From contig DASCMS010000053.1 of the NCBI GenBank assembly GCA_036011085.1, positions 56,432-120,431 of the forward strand: DNA of 64,000 nt, in the 5' to 3' direction. Below the pieces are notes generated by a model, which saw only the letters and a program-made list of their open reading frames with translations, was not told where the DNA came from and made no database searches. This DNA is from UBA8231 sp036011085 (GTDB lineage: Bacteria > Latescibacterota > UBA2968 > UBA8231). Of this stretch, positions 8,456 to 16,923 are shown piece by piece. How positions within the stretch are numbered: the stretch's first letter is position 1; every line of letters starts with the position of its first letter. The position numbers and the translations under genes were made by a program.

Positions 8456-9043
8456 ATGTCGGACGTATCTATCATTGAGGAATCCGCCGACTCTCTGGAG
8501 TCCTATGCCGCCGTTCCCATCGCCTTCGCCGTGTCCTGCCGATTCCGCGTCGAACCGGTGGCCTCCGGGCTCGAGGGATTCTCGATCGTCGAAGAACCCG
8601 TGCCCGATCCCTACCTCAAGGACTACGACGCCATCAAGGGAGAGGGACCCACCAGGTGGCGGCGCTGGGATCTGACGAACTGGGGATTCCTTGCCGCCTT
8701 TGCCGACCAGCGTCGCGTCGGCGGCGCCATCATCGCCTGGCAGACGGAGGGGATCGACATGCTCGAAGGCAGGGCCGATCTCGCCGTGTTGTGGGACATT
8801 CGTGTTGCCCCTGATGTACGAGGTCAGGGCGTTGGCGCCCGCCTCATTGACCACGTGGAGCGGTGGGCCCGCGCCCGCGACTGTCGAACCCTCAAGATCG
8901 AAACACAGAACATCAACGTGCCTGCCTGCAGGTTCTACGCCCGCAGTGGCTGCACCCTCGGGGCCGTTTTTCTGCACGCGTACCCGGAACTTCCTGAGGA
9001 GGTGCAGATGCTGTGGTACAAGGACCTTGCCAGCCAGGCTTGA
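8456..9043 (+). CDS. GNAT-family N-acetyltransferase, streptothricin-acetyltransferase-like
   Basis: 195 residues from ATG 8456. The GNAT acetyl-CoA site is seen in VLWDIRVAPDVRGQGVGARLIDHVERWA, with the R/Q-x-x-G-x-G/A loop. The C-terminal half (KIETQNINVPACRFYARSGCTLGAV) is the pattern of streptothricin and related aminoglycoside-like acetyltransferases. The first half is more divergent. It could detoxify an amine antibiotic or acetylate a metabolite; the sequence does not decide. It follows the cupin gene by 8 nt and is convergent with a toxin-antitoxin pair. Confidence 0.8.
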   Translation: MSDVSIIEESADSLESYAAVPIAFAVSCRFRVEPVASGLEGFSIVEEPVPDPYLKDYDAIKGEGPTRWRRWDLTNWGFLAAFADQRRVGGAIIAWQTEGIDMLEGRADLAVLWDIRVAPDVRGQGVGARLIDHVERWARARDCRTLKIETQNINVPACRFYARSGCTLGAVFLHAYPELPEEVQMLWYKDLASQA

Positions 9044-9102
9044 ACGTGGGGCCATGCGTCAGGGAACATGCCCTCGACGCGGTGGCGCTCGAGGGTGGTC
9101 GG

Positions 9103-9549
9103 TCAGTTCGACAGATCGTCGAGCAGCACGATGGGTACTTCCTCAACCCGGCCGAGAGCCTTGTCGTTCGTGATCAAAGCGCAGGATCCTCTCTCCATCG
9201 CCAGAGCGACCTGAAACATGTCGGGCAACGGCAGGTCATACCGGGCTCTGAGTGCGCCGGCCATACAACCAGTCTCCCAGGACAGAGTACACCGACTCGT
9301 GTTACCGAGGTGAGCCATCGCCATGCGGTATCGATCGGCGATGTCGGGACGCCCGAACTGCAGCGGTTTCACCAGCAGTTCCCCTGCGGTCACCGGTGTG
9401 ACAATCGCCTCGAACACTTCCCTTTCGGCGTCGCCGATGACCGACTCCGCAAGATCTCCATACCTCTCGGTGTCTTCGAGATAGTAGATGAGGACCATGG
9501 TGTCGAGCACGGCGTTGCGCGAGCCACGCAACCCCTCGACAAGGGTCAT
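9103..9549 (-). CDS. PIN-domain ribonuclease toxin (VapC-like)
   Basis: 148 residues. The PIN acidic residues are visible: Asp in AVLDTMVLIYYLE, Glu in VTAGELL, Asp in LPLPDMFQVALA and Asp in LITNDKAL. PIN toxins cleave tRNA or rRNA. The start is ATG 9549, which overlaps the stop of the upstream antitoxin by 4 nt (ATGA), the usual toxin-antitoxin coupling. Upstream in-frame starts lie inside the antitoxin gene and are not needed. Confidence 0.85.
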   Translation of the reverse strand: MTLVEGLRGSRNAVLDTMVLIYYLEDTERYGDLAESVIGDAEREVFEAIVTPVTAGELLVKPLQFGRPDIADRYRMAMAHLGNTSRCTLSWETGCMAGALRARYDLPLPDMFQVALAMERGSCALITNDKALGRVEEVPIVLLDDLSN

Positions 9550-9776
9550 CCGTTGTCCCACTCGCCACGCAGCTTCTTCACGTAGTCCGTGGCATCGGTG
9601 CCGTCAGCGAGGTCGCGGCCCACACCCCGCCAGCCACCATCCGGCAGGGGACGAATCACCACCGCCCCATCCGCAACACCGACGACTACCTTGGCATGTG
9701 GACGCAAGCCGAGCTGCTCGCGCTCTCGCTTGGGAATAACAACCTGATACCGTGTTCCAATCGTGGCGGTGGACAT
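9546..9776 (-). CDS. AbrB/SpoVT-type antitoxin
   Basis: 76 residues. The N-terminal swapped-hairpin AbrB DNA-binding fold is seen in TIGTRYQVVIPKREREQLGLRPHAKVVVGV. The C-terminal tail (GGWRGVGRDLADGTDATDYVKKLRGEW) would wrap the PIN toxin. It is first in a two-gene toxin-antitoxin operon and probably autoregulates through the AT-rich region upstream, which contains a 7-bp inverted repeat at 9835-9856. Confidence 0.85.
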   Translation of the reverse strand: MSTATIGTRYQVVIPKREREQLGLRPHAKVVVGVADGAVVIRPLPDGGWRGVGRDLADGTDATDYVKKLRGEWDNG

Positions 9777-9834
9777 AAGCTCCCCTCCAGAGCGATGATG
9801 GCAGACACAAAATCATACGACTTGTAAGAATATC

Positions 9835-9856
9835 ATACCAATCAACTCTTTGGTAT
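9835..9856. promoter_or_regulatory. inverted repeat, candidate operator
   Basis: ATACCAA and TTGGTAT, perfect 7-bp arms separated by 8 nt, in the AT-rich stretch between the divergent antitoxin (start 9776) and Crp-type regulator (start 9912). A further CATAC copy lies about 20 nt to the left. It could bind either regulator. Confidence 0.4.
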
Positions 9857-9911
9857 GTCAAGCTTTCGCATCCGTCGGCCTTGCGCGCCCCCTCTATATT
9901 CTGCCCGATAA

Positions 9912-10508
9912 ATGCAGCCGACCCATGAACAGCTGAATCGCCTGAGATCCATCGTCGCGGCCATGGTCGACATGCCCGATGAGGCCTGGGATCTCTGCAC
10001 CCAACACTTCCGCTGTGAGAAGTACGACAGGGACGAGTACCTGCTGCGCGCCGGCGATACCGCCGACTGGGTCTACTTCGTCTACAAGGGTGTCCTGCGC
10101 CAGTTCTACATCACGATGGCAGGCAAGCAGTTCAACAAGTCCTTCTCCGTCGAAGACGAGCCCTGCGGTTCTTTCCGCTCTTCCTTGACCCGCACCCCGA
10201 GCCGCTTCGGCATCCAGGCCCTGGAACCGTCCGAAGTGCTGCAGATCCGCTTCGACTGCATGTTCGACCTCTTCGACCGTGACCAGTACTGGGAGCGCTT
10301 CGGGCGCAAGGCGGCCGAGTACCAGACCCTGATCAACGAAGAGCGCGAGGCCGAATTCCTGCTCGACGACGCCACCGTGCGCTACGGGCGCTTTCGCCAG
10401 CAGCACCCGGGGCTGGAAAAGCGCATCGCCCAGTATCATATCGCCTCCTACCTGGGCATCACCGATGTCGCCCTGTCGCGCATCCGCAAAAAAGCGGGTC
10501 TGCATTAA
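9912..10508 (+). CDS. Crp/Fnr-family transcriptional regulator
   Basis: 198 residues. The N-terminal cyclic-nucleotide-binding-type barrel has EYLLRAGDTADWVYFVYKGVLRQFYI. A long dimer helix follows, and then a short C-terminal HTH region (RIAQYHIASYLGITDVALSRIRKKAG), where recognition helix ITDVALSRIRK matches the Crp-like families common in Bacteroidetes. There are no clustered cysteines, so it is not an Fnr-type Fe-S sensor. The neighbouring DUF4336 gene begins 66 nt downstream in the same direction and may be its target (inference). Confidence 0.85.
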   Translation: MQPTHEQLNRLRSIVAAMVDMPDEAWDLCTQHFRCEKYDRDEYLLRAGDTADWVYFVYKGVLRQFYITMAGKQFNKSFSVEDEPCGSFRSSLTRTPSRFGIQALEPSEVLQIRFDCMFDLFDRDQYWERFGRKAAEYQTLINEEREAEFLLDDATVRYGRFRQQHPGLEKRIAQYHIASYLGITDVALSRIRKKAGLH

Positions 10509-10574
10509 CCCCTGTTAATGCGGTAGGGCCGCTACCGAGCCTACTTTCCTTGTGCACTCAACGGGAGAAGTGAC

Positions 10575-11291
10575 TTGGAAGCCCTCCGACACGAAACCTC
10601 CGCCAGCATGCCCTTCAGCCAGCTCGCCGACGGCGTCTGGGTCCTCAACCGGCCCCTGAAAGCCGGCCCCGTCGACCTCGGCCACCGCATGACCGTGGTC
10701 CGCCTGGCCTCGACAGGCCTGTGGGTCCACTCGCCAGTCGCACTCGACGACGAAGTCCGTGCCGGCCTCGATTCCCTTGGCGAGGTCGAATACCTGATCG
10801 CCCCCAGCACGTTCCACGACCTCTATTGGGCGCCTTGGTTCGCCGCCTACCCGCAGGCCCGGTTCTGCGCCGCTCCCGGGGTCCGCGAGGAACACCCCGA
10901 GCTTCCCTTCACCGATGTGCTCGACGCGGACATCCCCGCCGCGCGGTCAGGCGATCTGGAACACGTCCAGCTCGGCGGCATGCCGAAGATCAACGAGTCC
11001 GTCTTCCTGCATACCCCGAGCAAGACGCTGATCGTCGCCGACATGGCCTTCAACCACGACAGGGGCGTCAACTTCGCCACCGGCCTGGTTCTGCGGATGA
11101 CGGGTTGTTACGGCCAGTTCGGCGTCTCGCGGCTCTACAAGCTCTTCATCGGTGACAGGAAGGGTATGCGCCGCTCGGTTGACGAGGTCCTCGACTGGGA
11201 CTTCGAGCGGATCGTGATGGGCCACGGCCACATCGTTGAAAGGGACGGCCGGCGGATCCTCAGGGAAGCCTACGCCTTTCTCCGCCCTTGA
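10575..11291 (+). CDS. DUF4336 (metallo-beta-lactamase-like) protein
   Basis: 238 residues matching the DUF4336 pattern: an early FSQLADGVWVLNRPLK stretch, LIAPSTFHDLYWAPWFAAYP in the middle, SKTLIVADMAFN near residue 155, and a final FERIVMGHGHIVERDGRR. It has a beta-lactamase-like fold, with H/D residues retained in the THEH-equivalent (PSTFHDLYW) and the terminal GHGH. TTG 10575 follows GGGAGAAG; the ATG at 10608 is the alternative. The function of the family is unknown. Its last 22 nt overlap the convergent cupin gene. Confidence 0.75.
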   Translation: MEALRHETSASMPFSQLADGVWVLNRPLKAGPVDLGHRMTVVRLASTGLWVHSPVALDDEVRAGLDSLGEVEYLIAPSTFHDLYWAPWFAAYPQARFCAAPGVREEHPELPFTDVLDADIPAARSGDLEHVQLGGMPKINESVFLHTPSKTLIVADMAFNHDRGVNFATGLVLRMTGCYGQFGVSRLYKLFIGDRKGMRRSVDEVLDWDFERIVMGHGHIVERDGRRILREAYAFLRP

Positions 11292-11686
11292 CTCTGTACC
11301 GTCGGCGTCCACGTCCCCTCCACAAGCTGGGCCTCCCCTTCCCCGGGCCAGGGCGGCATGGTGACGCCGATCGCCCTCAGCGCCTCGCCTGCCAGCGCCC
11401 GGAACTGAAAGTGCGTCCTCAGCCGGATCGTCAGACACACCCCCGCTGCCACGTCGACGATCTCCTCCTCACCGTCCCGGCGGCGCCACATCTGGCCGCA
11501 ACCCGACAGAAAGTACCAGATCTCTTCCACCGTTCGGTGTGTGACGGCGGTGGACGTCTGCCCTGCGGCAAGCTCGAAATGGGCCATGCCTCCCGCCGGC
11601 AGGTCGAGCAGGATGCGGACGTCGGACCCGTCGGGCGCCACCGCGTCTCGTTCGTCAGGCAGCTCCATCGTCTTGAATCCTGTCAT
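11270..11686 (-). CDS. cupin-domain protein
   Basis: 138 residues from ATG 11686 (AGGAAG upstream). One cupin barrel: motif 1 is near THRTVEEIWYFLSGCGQMWRR, with His, Glu and Glu-like ligands, and motif 2 includes VDVAAGVCLTIRLRTHFQFR. The call is family-level only; such proteins bind small acids or sugars. It converges on, and overlaps, the end of the DUF4336 gene by 22 nt. Confidence 0.75.
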   Translation of the reverse strand: MTGFKTMELPDERDAVAPDGSDVRILLDLPAGGMAHFELAAGQTSTAVTHRTVEEIWYFLSGCGQMWRRRDGEEEIVDVAAGVCLTIRLRTHFQFRALAGEALRAIGVTMPPWPGEGEAQLVEGTWTPTVQSQGRRKA

Positions 11687-11750
11687 CGGCTTCCTGTCTT
11701 CCTGTATGAGTCGGATGAAATGTGTATCATGGGCTCGTCGCGTTCCATGA

Positions 11751-12062
11751 AGCGGGACCCCACGAAGATTCCTGACCTGGACCTTCCCTCTTCCTCCGGC
11801 CATCGAGGCGCCGTACACACGCGAGCAAATCCTCGAGTACTGGTCGGTCTGTGACGACCTGATCGACGCGTCAGTGGACGGCCTCGACCTGAACGCTGAA
11901 GACTGCGGCTTCTGGTGGTACGATGAGTCCAAGTTCGAGCACCAGCTGGTAAACATCCGCCACCTGCAGCATCACACCGGGCAGCTGGCCGACCGACTCC
12001 GGCGCGCCGCCGACCGGGGCGTCGACTGGATCCCCTCAGCTTCTGCGGCGGAGCCTTCGTAG
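11751..12062 (+). pseudogene. DinB-family protein, 5-prime-truncated remnant
   Basis: The frame reads LPPAIEAPYTREQILEYW, then a long helix with LVNIRHLQHHTGQLADRLRR, ending SASAAEPS. This is the C-terminal half of the DinB/DUF664 four-helix bundle, including the His of RHLQHH that binds metal. The upstream half is absent: an in-frame TGA at 11748 closes the frame, and a related stretch (DPTKIPDLDLP) appears in another frame just upstream, which suggests a frameshift near 11785. The cupin promoter region occupies the rest. Only a GTG near 11871 could start a residual protein. It looks decayed. Confidence 0.5.
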
Positions 12063-12131
12063 GGACCGATGGACCAAGCAACGACGGCGGGCGGACCTTC
12101 AGGCGTCCTCGACTCGTTGCGTGTCAGGCCA

Positions 12132-13169
12132 TCATGTCCGCTCGAGCAGTACCCCCACGATATCCCCGCGTCCCTCGGAACGGGGACTGCTGGTATAGAC
12201 CCACATTCGGTCCTCGGCGATCTGCAGTGAGTCGGTGTAGGCGTAGCTGCCCTCGAAGGCCGGGTGATCGACGATGAGAGGATCCGACCAGCTGGCCCCC
12301 GAGTCGACGGAGAACAGGGCCACGGTGCTGTGACGCTCGATGTCGCGCCCCGTGAGGACGAGCAGATCGTCCAGTCGGCCGAGGCGCGGCGCCCAGACCG
12401 GCAGGTCCGGTCTCGCGGCAATCGGCCCCCAGGTCCGACCTTGGTCGGCGCTGGTGGTGGTGAAGCAGTGGTTGACGGGGGGCGTGATGTAGGTGACGGC
12501 GAAGAGATCACCGCCGGGAAGGAACAGAGCGTTCGGGTAGTAGGGTGGGCCGGCATCCGCCAGGGCGACGAAATCCGGGTGACTGGCGGGAAAGATGACG
12601 CTGCGCCGCTGCCAGGAGTCGCCTTCGTCCTGGCTGGCGTAGAGGGCGTGGCCAAATCGCGAATACATGCCCGTAAGCAGAACCGAATCGTGGCGGACGA
12701 TCTCGCGAGCCATCATGGCCGCGTGCGCCTGTTCCGGGGCGATCTCGCCACGGAGCTGCCAGGTCCGGCCGTCGTCGTCGCTCACGTAGCAGACCGATCC
12801 GATGATCTGGCCGTTGCCGCCCCTGGGATGCCGCCGTTGCACGAGCAGGACCATACGGCCGCTCGCGGTGGTCCCGTATTCGCCGGAGAGGGCGTCGAGG
12901 CCCTCCCCTCGCCAGTCAGCGGCCGGACCTTCATCCCGCCACGTGAATCCATCGTCCCGGCTGCGCCACTGGTGGACGTAGCCGTCGCCGCCCTGGTGCA
13001 CGAGTGAATCCTGATGGCAGAGGAGGAGATCGCCGTTGGCCGCTCGCCCCACACAGGGGCCATGGAGATCGCGCTCGGGATTGACATACACCTCGATCCG
13101 CTCGGCGATGCCAACCGAGGATCCGTCGGCCAGCGCTACAGCGGCGCCGCCGGAGTGCTGGCCGGTCAT
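12132..13169 (-). CDS. sialidase-fold (BNR/Asp-box) protein
   Basis: 345 residues with five Asp-box repeats of the S-x-D-x-G-x-T-W kind: SRDDGFTW, SDDDGRTW, SQDEGDSW, SADQGRTW and SVDSGASW. This is a six-bladed beta-propeller typical of sialidases and exo-glycosidase-like proteins. There is no signal peptide, so it is cytoplasmic as annotated. The catalytic Arg triad and Tyr/Glu pair of true sialidases cannot be assigned with confidence. It lies 9 nt after an enolase-superfamily gene on the same strand, suggesting joint carbohydrate catabolism. Confidence 0.8.
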   Translation of the reverse strand: MTGQHSGGAAVALADGSSVGIAERIEVYVNPERDLHGPCVGRAANGDLLLCHQDSLVHQGGDGYVHQWRSRDDGFTWRDEGPAADWRGEGLDALSGEYGTTASGRMVLLVQRRHPRGGNGQIIGSVCYVSDDDGRTWQLRGEIAPEQAHAAMMAREIVRHDSVLLTGMYSRFGHALYASQDEGDSWQRRSVIFPASHPDFVALADAGPPYYPNALFLPGGDLFAVTYITPPVNHCFTTTSADQGRTWGPIAARPDLPVWAPRLGRLDDLLVLTGRDIERHSTVALFSVDSGASWSDPLIVDHPAFEGSYAYTDSLQIAEDRMWVYTSSPRSEGRGDIVGVLLERT

Positions 13170-13178
13170 GGAGTCACC

Positions 13179-14441
13179 TCACGGACAGCCATCTTCAGCA
13201 CCAGAGCCCACGATCACCTTCTTCAGCTCTTTCTCGTCAAACTCAATGCCCAGTCCGGGTCCCTCCGGCACCACGGCGAACCCGGGTCGGAAGGTGATCG
13301 GTTCCTTCAGCAGCACATTGCCACGTGAGCCAGCCACGTCCGTGGCCTTGTGGATGTCGCCGCCTTCCATGATCACCGCATTGGGTGTGGCCACGGCCAG
13401 ATGGATGGAAGCCGCGACATAGGGTGGCAGACCGGAGCTGACATGGGGTGACCAGAGGATGCCGAAAGTATCTGCCATGTCTGCGATCCGCTTGCATTCC
13501 GTGATGCCACAGGCGCGGCTCACATCCGGATTGATGACGTCAGCCCCCTGCGCTGCAAACAGATCGCGAAACTGAAAACGGTTGGCCAGCATCTCGCCGA
13601 CACACACGGCCGTGTCCAGAGCTTCGGCCAGTTTGCTGTAACTCGCCTGGTCCTCCGGCATCAGGGCATCCTCAAACCAACCGATATTGTCCAGGGCATC
13701 GAGTTTCCGGCCCACACCGATGGCCTCGTGCAGCTTGAAGGCACCCAGTGAATCGACCAGCAGCTGGCCCTTGCTGCCGATCGCCTCGGAGAGCTTCTCT
13801 ATCCTGTCGAAGTCGTCGGCATCTCGGCCCTTGGAAAAGCCCGTCTTCACCGCCGTGAAACCATCCTCGATGGCTGCCTGAGCAGCCTCCGGGCCTGCGG
13901 CACTCCCATAGGTCGGGATCTCGTCACGGTACTTGCCGCCGAGAAGTTGATAGACCGGCACGTTGGCGAACTTGCCGAGGATGTCCCAGAGCGCGATATC
14001 GACACCGGCGATGGATTCGGTATAGAATCCCGTGGCGTAGCCTCTGAGCCTCTGGCTGGAATACATCCTGTCCCAGAGCGGGCCAATGTTGCGCGCATCC
14101 TGTCCCACAAGAATCGGGGCCAGCAGATCGGTGACCACTCTCGCATGGACGGCGGGGGCAGCCGGCGCGTGTGCTTCTCCCCACCCGACGATTCCCTGGT
14201 CCGTCGAGATCTTGACCAACAGCGTCTGGTGGTGCCCCTTGAACCTGGAGGGACTGGCGTGATCCAGCCGCGTGCCGATACCCGCGCCTTTCTTCGCGGC
14301 TCCGAGAGGCGACATCTCGATGTAGGCGTCAGGCGGCAGGTCGCTCGTCGGCGTGCGCACCACGATGGGTTCGACAGCTGTGATCTTCAGCGGGCTCGTG
14401 CCGCGTAGACCCTGCTCGATCTGCTCTCTTGTGTCAGCCAT
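13179..14441 (-). CDS. enolase-superfamily (mandelate racemase/muconate lactonizing) dehydratase
   Basis: 420 residues. The metal ligands of the barrel are in order: Asp in LLVDSLGA, Glu in WFEDALMPED and Glu in VGEMLANRF, followed by Asp in VINPDVSRACG and the catalytic His in SPHVSSG. The first Lys of the KxK motif is present (AVKTGFSKG), but the second is Gly, as in some acid-sugar dehydratases. It probably dehydrates a sugar acid such as a galactonate-like compound. It is upstream of, and probably co-transcribed with, the sialidase-fold gene. The GNAT/MFS pair lies upstream. Confidence 0.85.
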   Translation of the reverse strand: MADTREQIEQGLRGTSPLKITAVEPIVVRTPTSDLPPDAYIEMSPLGAAKKGAGIGTRLDHASPSRFKGHHQTLLVKISTDQGIVGWGEAHAPAAPAVHARVVTDLLAPILVGQDARNIGPLWDRMYSSQRLRGYATGFYTESIAGVDIALWDILGKFANVPVYQLLGGKYRDEIPTYGSAAGPEAAQAAIEDGFTAVKTGFSKGRDADDFDRIEKLSEAIGSKGQLLVDSLGAFKLHEAIGVGRKLDALDNIGWFEDALMPEDQASYSKLAEALDTAVCVGEMLANRFQFRDLFAAQGADVINPDVSRACGITECKRIADMADTFGILWSPHVSSGLPPYVAASIHLAVATPNAVIMEGGDIHKATDVAGSRGNVLLKEPITFRPGFAVVPEGPGLGIEFDEKELKKVIVGSGAEDGCP

Positions 14442-14499
14442 CAGGTCTCCGAAGGATGTTGGAACGTTCAGGCCGTGACCAGAGCCAGGAGGCCCTGAG

Positions 14500-15001
14500 T
14501 CAGTCGGTCAGCTGCAGCTGCCAGAAACCGACGTCGACCCACTTGTCGAACTTGCGTCCCACGTTGCTGAAGTGAGCGATCTTCTCGAATCCAAGCTTCT
14601 CGTGCAGTCGCACGCTGGCGTCGTTGGGCAGTGAGACCCCCCCCGATCGCCATCTTGAAACCTCGGATCTTCAGGTCGGCGATCAGTTCGCCGTAGAGGG
14701 CGGTCCCGCATCCTGCTGCGATCGCCTGAGGATCCACGTACACCGTGGTCTCCGTCGAGAAGCGATAAGCGTGGCGCTCGCGGAAGTGTGTGGCGTACGC
14801 GTAGCCGACGACGATCCCCTCGGCCTCGGCAACCAGGTACGGATAGCCCGTCTGAACGCGCTCGATTCTGCGGCGCATCTGCTCGACGCTGACGATCTCC
14901 TCCTCGAAGGAGATGATCGTGTTGACGATGTAGTGATTGTAGATCGACGTGATCCGCTCGTGGTCGGCAGCCTCTACCGGTCTGATCGTATATTGCTTCA
15001 T
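14500..15001 (-). pseudogene. GNAT acetyltransferase (phosphinothricin-acetyltransferase-like), frameshifted in a G8 run
   Basis: The first 120 residues are a normal Pat-like GNAT: IRPVEAADHERITSIYNHYIVNT, then FEEEIVSVEQM and DPQAIAAGCGTALYGELI. After MAIG the coding strand has eight G in a row, and the frame drifts into nonsense ending at 14468. Removing one G restores VSLPNDASVRLHEKLGFEKIAHF and KFDKWVDVGFWQL, the conserved family C-terminus, ending at TGA 14500-14502. It is either an assembly error in a homopolymer or a real slippage or phase-variable tract. The start ATG overlaps the stop of the upstream MFS gene by 4 nt. Confidence 0.75.
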
Positions 15002-16128
15002 CTGTCCCCGGGCGGATGGACTCTGAAACGCAGCGCCAGGGCCAGGCCGGCGGCGGCGTACACCACGGACACGAGGTAGGCGGCTGGCAGACCCCCGCTT
15101 TCGAAGATCGGCGATACGAACCAGGTGCCAGCGCCCATGCCGAGGTCGAATCCAAGGTAGAAGACAGCGCTGCCATGAGCCATCCGATCCTCAGACTGCC
15201 CCACGTGGATCGAGATCAGCAGGGGATGGACGATCGCGCCGGCAGCGGCCAGGCAGATGGCTCCGGCGAGAAGGCCGGTCATGGACGACCACATGGCGAA
15301 CGAGACCAACCCTCCTCCGAGGGCGACGAATCCCACCGACAGCGTGAGCGCCGGTCGGAGCGTGTCGAGCCATCGTCCAACCAGCAGGCGACTGGCAATG
15401 ATGGTGATGCCGTACACGGTGTAGATCAGACCTGAGTCCACCGATCGAAGCTCCGCCAGCAGCGGCAGGAACTGCAGGAACACGCCGAACCCCGCGCCGA
15501 AGGCAGCTGCCAGGCAGACTGGCCGCCACAAATCTCGCCGAATGACGAGCAGATCGCGCACATTCACACCCGTGGGCGGGGCGGTCGCGGTGTGCCGTCC
15601 GATCTGCGCCAGCAGTCCGGCGACGACGGCAAGACCGCCGGCAAGCCAGAATGCGCCCCTCAGCGCGATCACGGGTATGGCCAGGCTCACCAGCGCCGGC
15701 GCACAGGTCATCGCCACGTTTGCCGAGGTCCCGAACCAGGCCAGCCCGTGGGCCCGTCTCTCTGCCGGCAACAGCTCAGAGACGCGGGCTGTCGCCGCCG
15801 TCGTGAAGGCCACATAGCCGAAGGCCTGTAACACGCGCAGAAGGGTGAGGAGTGTAAGGCTGTGCGTGACACTGGTCCCGACAGCACCCACAAGCAGAGA
15901 TGCCGCGCCGAGGACCATGATCCGGTTGTAGCCCCAGGCATCGGCTGCCACTCCCGACAGGGGGCGACCGAGGAGAGCGGCCACGCCGAAAGCCCCGAGG
16001 ACGAAGGCGATCTGCCAGTCCGGGAATCTCAGGCCTTCGAGATACAGCGGCAGCGGCACCAGCAGGCTGTAGAACGCCGCAAAGAACAGCAGCGTCGCTG
16101 TCCAGATCTGCCAGTATCCCCTGGGCAT
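14998..16128 (-). CDS. MFS transporter
   Basis: 376 residues with about 12 hydrophobic helices. The conserved loop 2-3 signature is GAFGVAALLGRPLSGVAADAWGYNR, matching the G-x-x-x-D-R-x-G-R-R-like motif of drug/metabolite MFS carriers, and FGYVAFTTAATARVSELLPAERRAHGLAWFG follows helix 4. ATG 16128 gives a normal N-terminus starting in helix 1; longer in-frame starts add 23 unrelated residues. The 4-nt overlap with the acetyltransferase suggests a small export or resistance operon (inference). Confidence 0.85.
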   Translation of the reverse strand: MPRGYWQIWTATLLFFAAFYSLLVPLPLYLEGLRFPDWQIAFVLGAFGVAALLGRPLSGVAADAWGYNRIMVLGAASLLVGAVGTSVTHSLTLLTLLRVLQAFGYVAFTTAATARVSELLPAERRAHGLAWFGTSANVAMTCAPALVSLAIPVIALRGAFWLAGGLAVVAGLLAQIGRHTATAPPTGVNVRDLLVIRRDLWRPVCLAAAFGAGFGVFLQFLPLLAELRSVDSGLIYTVYGITIIASRLLVGRWLDTLRPALTLSVGFVALGGGLVSFAMWSSMTGLLAGAICLAAAGAIVHPLLISIHVGQSEDRMAHGSAVFYLGFDLGMGAGTWFVSPIFESGGLPAAYLVSVVYAAAGLALALRFRVHPPGDR

Positions 16129-16165
16129 CTCTATGAGCCAGCCAGTTCGGCGGATTCCGGGCGCT

Positions 16166-16543
16166 TCAGGAAAGGACCTCGATGCCGTACCGGGCAAAGA
16201 CAGCGTCGGCCGTGACCACCGGAAGGCCCTTGGACTCTGCCGTCGCGATGAGGATACGATCTACCGGATCGGAGTGAATCGTGGGCAGTTCGGTCGACCG
16301 CACACTCACAGCCAGATCCACGGGGAGCTCCCTCAGATCGTGATGAGCGAGGACCGCCGCCAGCCACTCCGCCGGGCGGCAAGGCAGAGAGAGCTTGCCT
16401 TTGGCCACCTTCACCCCGATCTCGAAGCCGCTGATGGCCGACACGAATACGATCGGTGCGTCGTCAATCTGTTGCAGCGCCTTCGGGGAGAGTCGTCCGC
16501 CCCCCTGTCCGAGCCACAGGAGGGCGCAGGTATCCAGCAGCAC
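16166..16543 (-). CDS. vapC: PIN-domain toxin VapC
   Basis: 125 residues of classical VapC form: LLDTCALLWLG (first Asp), VSAISGFEIGVKVAKGKLSLP (Glu), IHSDPVDRILIATAES (Asp pair) and LPVVTADAVF (last Asp). It is a Mg-dependent endoribonuclease. The start is GTG 16543, 5 nt after the stop of the Phd-type antitoxin on the same strand. This is the second of four toxin-antitoxin pairs in the window. Confidence 0.9.
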   Translation of the reverse strand: MLLDTCALLWLGQGGGRLSPKALQQIDDAPIVFVSAISGFEIGVKVAKGKLSLPCRPAEWLAAVLAHHDLRELPVDLAVSVRSTELPTIHSDPVDRILIATAESKGLPVVTADAVFARYGIEVLS

Positions 16544-16548
16544 GGTGT

Positions 16549-16785
16549 CTACTCGTCATCCTTCGATGGCCATTCGTCTGACGCCATCGGCTCGGTGGGA
16601 TCGTAGTCAATACCGACGTCACGTAGCACGGGATGTGGATCGACGCGCGAGTGACGCTTGTGCGGTACCAGGTTGGCAATCGGCTTCTTGTGGCGGCAGA
16701 TCACGATCTCCTCGCCGGTCCTCTCAATCTCAGCCAGGAGTGCCGACAACTGGCTCTTTGCTTCGTGTACGCTCACGAGCTTCAA
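16549..16785 (-). CDS. Phd/YefM-family antitoxin
   Basis: 78 residues. The N-terminal Phd/YefM fold is seen in SVHEAKSQLSALLAEIERTGEEIVICRHKKPIANLVP. The acidic C-terminal tail, ending in DEWPSKDDE, would cap the VapC active site. It is first in the operon with the PIN toxin, and a Shine-Dalgarno GGAGG lies just upstream of the ATG. An imperfect inverted repeat at 16797-16815 lies immediately upstream and may be the autoregulatory operator. Confidence 0.9.
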   Translation of the reverse strand: MKLVSVHEAKSQLSALLAEIERTGEEIVICRHKKPIANLVPHKRHSRVDPHPVLRDVGIDYDPTEPMASDEWPSKDDE

Positions 16786-16796
16786 TGCTCACCTCC

Positions 16797-16815
16797 AGAG
16801 AATAAATGAATCTCT
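16797..16815. promoter_or_regulatory. imperfect inverted repeat upstream of the Phd/VapC operon
   Basis: AGAGA and TCTCT arms separated by 9 AT-rich nt, just upstream of the antitoxin start at 16785. Phd-type antitoxins bind such palindromes in their own promoters. The site is weak on its own. The rest of 16816-16923 shows no gene. Confidence 0.3.
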
Positions 16816-16923
16816 AGAACTTAGTCTTTTTGGTCATAACTGACAACGATACGGATCAGGATGACTGCATCAGAAGGATCCCCACTGGCTCCATCCCGAA
16901 AGCAGTCCCTCGTGCCGTTGCCT

